Below, piece by piece: positions 58,761-64,000 of a stretch of DNA of 64,000 bases. The position numbers and the translations under genes were made by a program. This DNA is from Amblyomma americanum (Eukaryota; Arthropoda; Arachnida; Ixodida; Ixodidae): the NCBI RefSeq assembly GCF_052857255.1, contig NC_135507.1:79218850-79282849 (forward strand). The letters are read 5' to 3'. The first letter of the stretch is position 1. Every line of letters starts with the position of its first letter. A model generated the notes under the pieces. It had not been told where the DNA came from. It made no database searches and saw only the letters and a list, made by a program, of their open reading frames with translations.

Positions 58761-59700
58761 CGAGCTCAAAAAAAAAACAAAATCGGCGGAAGCCCGGATG
58801 TTCAACTCTATTTTATTGTATTTAATAAATTGGTCGCACAGGACACTATATACAAGTTTCTAAGAATGCTTGGAGCGTGTAGATCGAGTTCCCGAGGTAA
58901 AAATAAAAGCTCAAAAAAATTTTATGTGCACTTTGCCAATCTAAATAATGTGCGGCAAGGCGAAAGCCTTTGGCCTTGCCGACTGGGATTCTGGCTTCGT
59001 AGGTTCCCATACCAGTGGCACTCCCAAAGGTTTCTACTTTGCCACACTTTCGATCTAGACGACGTTGTTGGCGCTTGCGGTCTACTTTCTCTGGCCTTCT
59101 TGTCTTCTTCTCTGGCTCCTGGCTTCTCTGGTGGCGGCACGCAGTTGGCACCACCAGCGCGTATGGCGTTACCATGACGATATCGGGTGTGACGTCACCC
59201 ACTCCCGTCGCTATATCGACGCATTTGGTTGTTTTTTTTTGTTTTTCGATAGTATTGGTTATAATTAATTAATAACTCTACAATTATCAAACTTGGCGTG
59301 GGGATTACATTTTGCCCCCTCTATCTGGTGCTTTTATTCGTTTTCTCCTATCCTGATTAGTTGCTGCGTTATTCGTGGAAGACAGCGTTACACCGGACGC
59401 GCGAATATCAGCCATTAAAGGCTTTCGCCTTAAAATCCTCTTCAGGGCACTTTTATGGCTTTGTCTCATGTCTGGGTGTCAAAAAATATCTGAATGTGGC
59501 TTCGGACACTTGAGTGCAGTGGGGTCGTGCAGAGACCCAGGGGCGTGGCCCGACTTCCTCTCCAACAATAAAGTTTTTCTCTCTCTCTCTCCCTCTTCGG
59601 ATGCGTGCTGGTTTGCGGGAAAAGCTAAATAACGTCACTGCTGTTATTCCCACTTGGTCGAGAGCTCCTTCATCTGAAGCTCTTGAAAAATAAATACTCA
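58761..59700. other. Unassigned, with a repeat end near 59,407
   Basis: Open frames at 58,734-59,272 show no motifs. 'tatcagccattaaaggcttt' (59,406) matches 22,394. No gene supported. Confidence 0.35.
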
Positions 59701-59704
59701 AAGG

Positions 59705-59940
59705 GGCAATGTTCTAATGGAGGCAAAATGCTAAGGCGTCCGTGTGCTGTGCGATGTCAGTGAAAGTTAAAGATCCCCAAGGGGCCGAAATTATTCCGGA
59801 GCCCTCCACTACGGCACCTCTTCCTTCCTTTCTTCTTTCACTCCCTCCTTTATGCCTTCCCTTACGGCGTGGTTCAGGTGTCCGCTGAGATGTGAGATAG
59901 ATACTGGGCCATTTCCTTTCCCTAAAGACCATTTTAATTT
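59705..59940 (+). mobile_element. SINE, 5'-truncated
   Basis: 'taatggaggcaaaatgctaa', 'gtgctgtgcgatgtcagtga', 'aaagatccccaaggggccga', 'aattattccggagccctcca', 'cggcgtggttcaggtgtccg', 'gatactgggccatttccttt'. Same family as 43,222. The tail has drifted to 'ttttaatttt'. Confidence 0.9.
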
Positions 59941-60041
59941 TAAAGGGGAAATAAAACGTAGTACACCAGCATGAACTGTTCACTCCGCTTAATTAATCAT
60001 ATTTGAAAACCAACGCGATCAACACGCACGACAGAATTTTT

Positions 60042-60512
60042 TTGTCGCGCATCTGTCGCGCGACACAATTTTGTGTCGCAAGACAAGCTGTCTTGTCGTG
60101 CCTTGTGTCGTGCGACAAGCTTCGTATCGTGGGTTCTTTCGCGCGACAAAGTTGTTTGTAGTAGGTTCTGCCGCACGACAGACATCTTTCCTGCATTTTG
60201 TCGTTCGAAGAAGGTCCCTGTCGCAGGTACTGTCGCGTGACAGAGGGAGTCGTGCCGCGCGACAGAGATTGCGTGCCTCAGCAAAGTTGCCTGTCGTGGG
60301 TTCAGTCGCGCGACAGACTTCTATCGCGCCTCTTTTCACGCGACAAAAGTACCTGTCGTGCGGCCTGTCGCGCGACACAACAGCTTGTCGTGGGATATGC
60401 CGCGCGACAGATACCTGTCGTGGGATGAGTCACGTGACAGATACCTGTCGTGGATTGTGCCGCGCGATAGATACCTACCGTGGGATGTGTCATACGACAG
60501 ATTCCTGGTGAG
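60042..60512. repeat. Array of TGTCGCGCGACA palindromes with about 31-bp period
   Basis: Some 15 copies of a 12-bp palindrome, TGTCGCGCGACA or one-to-three-base variants, recur at 29-32-bp steps in most of the array (for example 60,106; 60,138; 60,170; 60,304; 60,335; 60,367; 60,399; 60,429; 60,460; 60,489). In the right half the spacer is also conserved ('gatacctgtcgtgggatg'); in the left half it is not. No tail or terminal repeat was found. A 146-residue frame across it reflects the repeat. Confidence 0.85.
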
Positions 60513-60519
60513 GGTAATT

Positions 60520-63500
60520 GTTTTACTGCAGAATTCTAGAAATACTGTCGTGCGGTCGTGTGACAGCGATAGGATCAAATTGACCAAAGGTGCTTCAAAG
60601 CGCGTTCACTGTGGCGAGTCGCGAAGAGGATGCGAGGTGCTCTGGTCTGTTGGTGACGGGCACCGAGCGAAATGAAGTGCTCATTCACATTGGAGAATCG
60701 AGTTTTCAACTCGCTTCCCGCGACCTGGCTCTCTCACCGAACGAGAATTGGCTCAGAGGAGAGGCACTGCTCTAGCACTCACCTAATTCCTTTTTGTTCC
60801 CACATGACAATGTGACGAAAGTAGTGCATGCTCAAGAGTATAATGCGGCTTTGAAAGCCCAAAAAGCTGTAATGCACAAGCGACGAAGCCAGCGGTGCCT
60901 GCGTATCCGCACGCGCTTGCGGTGGCCGCATGTAGCTGCAGCCACGACAGCGCCTGCACACCAATCGGTGTGCGCAAGTCGAATGGCGCTACTGAAAGTC
61001 AGTGTCCCCTTGGCTTCTGTGACATGTTCAAGCTATTTAACATAAAGTACCGCTACTACTACATGCGCAGAAAAGGCCAAGGACACTTCTATGCGTCGCG
61101 GAAAAGAATGTCGTTAATCGTCAATCAGGGAAAATTACTCGCCATAACCATCCGGCTACACAAAGGCAGCATGTGTGTATATGCACGCAGTTCTCTGTAT
61201 AAATGTTCAAAGCAACCCCGATATAATTTTTCCGCGTTTAAGTTTTAAGAGCGTCAGCTCTTACTACTTACGTTTGTCAAGGACATGTCTGTCTGCAGGG
61301 AAGGTCAAATTGGCCAAGACAGTTACCACGCTATATCACATAGCAACAGCGGGCGCGTAGAGCCTCAGTTGTCACAGATACCTTCGATCCGTTTTACATA
61401 TGCCAGTATAGCGGCTATCGAAGTGGAACCCCGGGGACCCCCATTTGCATCAAATTTGGGGTCCGCCCGTTTGACGGATAACGATCGAAGTGGTGTCATT
61501 TGACTTGTGATGTTCCTGAGGATAAAATAAATATTTAGATGAAGCCCAAAATATGTGTGGGATTCGCGCCGACGACCTTTTCGCCCCCAAACCGTGCATT
61601 CCGGGGACTTCCGGACAGCCATATGGCCTAATCGTTTGTCGCAGAGGGTTCCGGATGCGGTCAAACAATTGCACACGTTTATAAAATTCGTTAACTGATA
61701 TATAAGGAGCAAACATACCGGATATAGCGAAGGTGGCTGTAAATCGCAATAGTAGTGCAAAATATTTGAAGTAGATGACGCTGCTTGTATCTTAGAACGA
61801 ATGTTTCCGAAACGAAACGCCCTCAGATGTTTGTATTTTGTCTTCTCCACGTTTGCTGAGCACCCAGATCTAGCACCCCGATCTAAACACTTGAAGCTGT
61901 CGTAGCTAAGGCTCTTAAGTCCAACGCTGATGTAGTGTTGGCGGAGAATTTTTTTTAGCGGCAGTGACGTGGTGCTTACCATAAAATAGCAAAAAAAAAT
62001 ACTTTACGACGTCGTTCATTGCCTTCACCGAATATTTCATGACGGTGACACGAAAATGTCGCTAAATATAGACAGCAGCGTATGCAGCCGAAGGTGAAAT
62101 GCGGCAGCCGGCGAGTTTGAACCGATTTGATTCTCGGTCGAAATGAGAATAAAGTCTTGGGACTGACGTCAACCGCGCGCTTTAAAGAGTTTCGCCTGCT
62201 TTGACACAGTCTAGCTCCTGTGCACCCGCGCTCGATCCTCTAAACTACTCTGGTCCCAGTGTGACTGTGTGCTATGACAATCTGAGCGAAAAGGAGGATG
62301 TCTGGGGGTTTTGATGTGCACCACGGCCATACATTTGAGAGACATGATAACGTACAGGCGCGGCATGCCATGCTGAATACCGGCTGCCAGCGTCAGAAAA
62401 ATGCGACAGTAATGTTTGTTCAAGTCCATACTAAGCCGTCGGTTGGAGTATCGTTGGCCAATATCGAGTCGTTGGTAGATGCGATAACAGAAATACAAAC
62501 AAATGTCTCCCCACGGCGCCTTTAATTGCTGCTGCTCAATCGCGGCTCTCCTGGCCTCAGCTGGCTCCGCTCCTGAAGGTGTCGCGGAAACCGAGCATAT
62601 CTTTGTTTTACTATGAGACGAGGTTCTCAGTAAAACGATGACGAGAGCAGCACCTCAGCGCTAGCCAGTTTCGAAGTGCACTCAGCTGCTGCATCGATGT
62701 GAAACCGGCTAGGCTTAGCGACGACTAGGGCAGCCAGGGGGTAGCGCGTAGTTCATTGCCCGGCGCGACCGCGGGCGGCGTCGTTCCCAAAAGCTCGCCT
62801 CGCTCACTGATTGGCTCAACAGCTTGCGACCTTCACTCGGAAGGCTGGAAAATCGAGAAGCGAGCGACTGGCGCTGCGACTGAGCGATACTTTATGCCCA
62901 CGCTTGCACTACTGGTGAACAACATTTAACGCACATATGCTTGGGTTATCGGCTGCGTTGCGGCGAGTCTTAGTTAAGATCGTCCGCGACGCCATCGTCA
63001 CCGTCCGTGACGCACAGGCTGAGAACTTCAATTCCAGTACGTGCTGAAACAGCTCGTATTTATCGTAACGATACGAACTCGAAAACACGGCTGCTTCGAT
63101 GCGCTAGTGGGCTCTTGCTTGTTAAACTACACGCGATCAGGATGCGGCAAGTGCTAGCCGCTGTTGCATATTAGCTAAAGTGAGACGCAAGTATCGACGT
63201 AGTTTCGTAACGCAGTTGATATCAAAGCAATCCGCTGGTACTGGTCACCGATTAAGCTCCTAAGTTTCATGATCTCCGGTGAGCATGCCAGTGTCACGAA
63301 AATTAATGCATCGCAGCTACTCTCCATCGTGCCAATTGCGTTCAACTTATCCACGATATTCGCCAGCTTGAGATACGGCGCTTTTCTTCGCTGTTTTTGT
63401 CGCAACTTAGTGATTTTATCTGGCATCAAACGAAGTTGCATTCTGTTAACACCGTCGTCTGCTAGGGCATCCGGGTCACTTCAGGGGATCACACACTCTA

Positions 63501-63590
63501 AAGAAAAAGAGTGCGATTTTAGTCTTTTTGGGGGGTAAACTACTTGTCGCTGAGCTAACACCTTTAGGAGGGTAATGTTACGCTATTTGC
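60520..63590. other. Unassigned 3 kb
   Basis: No gene supported. 61,840-61,950 repeats part of 19,105-19,210. 62,560-63,130 is GC-rich with ATTGG (62,810) and might be a promoter region, without further evidence. Long frames at 61,365-61,982 (minus) and 60,895-61,248 (plus) carry no recognised motif. Confidence 0.35.
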
Positions 63591-63596
63591 TCCAGA

Positions 63597-63990
63597 CGAA
63601 AGTTTTAGTCCATGACAAACAATATAAACGTTACACTCTCTCTAGCGTAAAGTTACGCTTTGAAAAACAGTGCAAGTTTACGCTGCCGAAGACTATAGTT
63701 GCACCTTTTCAGGAAGACTATGTTTTAGTCTACGACAGTGTAAACGTTACACTCTCTAGTGTAAAGTTACGTCTTCAAAGCCAGTGTAAGTTTATGCTGC
63801 CCAAGATTATAGTTACATCTTTTCAGGAAGACTATATTTTAGTCTAATGGGGTTAACTCCTACTCCCACAGCAGCGTAAATTTATGCCATCAATACCAGT
63901 GCAACGTTAGGCTGTCTAGGAGTATTGATACATTTTTGAGAACGAGTATGTTTTATTCCAGACAGCGTAACTTACTTCCACATGGGTTAT
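63597..63990. repeat. 114-120-bp tandem repeat, at least three units
   Basis: The anchor 'ttttagtc' (last unit 'ttttattc') recurs at 63,603, 63,723, 63,837 and 63,951. Each unit has 'taaacgttacactctc', 'aagttacg', 'cagtgcaagtttacgctgc' and 'cttttcaggaagacta' in order. The second unit contains AGTGTAA-acg-TTACACT. Later units are more degraded, and the array may continue past the window. Confidence 0.85.
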
Positions 63991-64000
63991 ATTTCTCTCC

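Noticed and set aside
60042..60512. CRISPR-like array (palindromic repeats with about 20-bp spacers)
   Set aside because: The genome is eukaryotic, spacers are themselves repeated in half of the array, repeats vary, and no associated genes occur.
61365..61982. 205-residue minus-strand frame
   Set aside because: No recognisable domain; part of it (61,840-61,950) matches a non-coding repeat copy at 19,105-19,210 where the frame is not preserved.

Overview
The window looks like nuclear DNA of an arthropod, most probably a hard (ixodid) tick. There is no bacterial-style gene packing. Genes are split by GT-AG introns, repeats dominate, and short tRNA-derived SINEs with 'cgcggtggct...gggttcgatcccg' heads, the type abundant in tick genomes, recur on both strands. 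The tick assignment rests on recognising these repeat families and was not tested by a search.

Layout. (1) About 0.69-15.85 kb and 34.35-51.03 kb are two direct copies of one segmental duplication. Each carries, on the minus strand, the same five exons of a polo-like protein kinase: N-terminus plus glycine loop, VAIK-lysine exon, alpha-C exon, HRD/DFG/APE exon and C-lobe exon. Both copies are damaged by different lesions. Copy 1 has a 1-nt frameshift and a 12-nt deletion in exon 1, and a 57-bp SINE-derived, in-frame insertion in exon 3. Copy 2 has a TAG stop in exon 2. Polo-box exons are not visible. (2) 15.85-23 kb is a graveyard of LINE, Penelope-like, SINE and Tc1-like fragments. (3) 23,017-31,045 is an 8.03-kb Harbinger DNA transposon with perfect 30-bp terminal inverted repeats and a TTA target duplication. 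It encodes a HARBI1-like nuclease (plus strand, central exon missing) and, convergently, a three-exon Myb/SANT-like accessory protein (minus strand, one frameshift). (4) 31-34.3 kb is mostly unassigned sequence. (5) Copy 2 of the duplication contains several insertions absent from copy 1: a SINE split by a LINE, a 104-bp insertion with an internal inverted repeat, a SINE with a 7-bp target duplication, and a 1.9-kb composite with long inverted arms. (6) 51-59 kb holds retroelement debris: Gmr1-type gypsy with integrase before reverse transcriptase, three LINE 3' ends, a gypsy integrase end and a P/THAP-like transposase remnant. It also holds a 280-bp MITE with about 64-bp inverted repeats. (7) 60-64 kb is largely unassigned, apart from a roughly 31-bp-period array of TGTCGCGCGACA palindromes and a 114-120-bp tandem repeat running off the window end.

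How it fits together: no clearly functional host gene is complete here. The two kinase copies serve as an internal alignment. Features in both copies (an old gypsy LTR/integrase remnant, SINE heads, a decayed LINE ORF1/endonuclease region, a repeated module with a hammerhead-like core) predate the duplication. Features in only one copy postdate it or were lost from the other.
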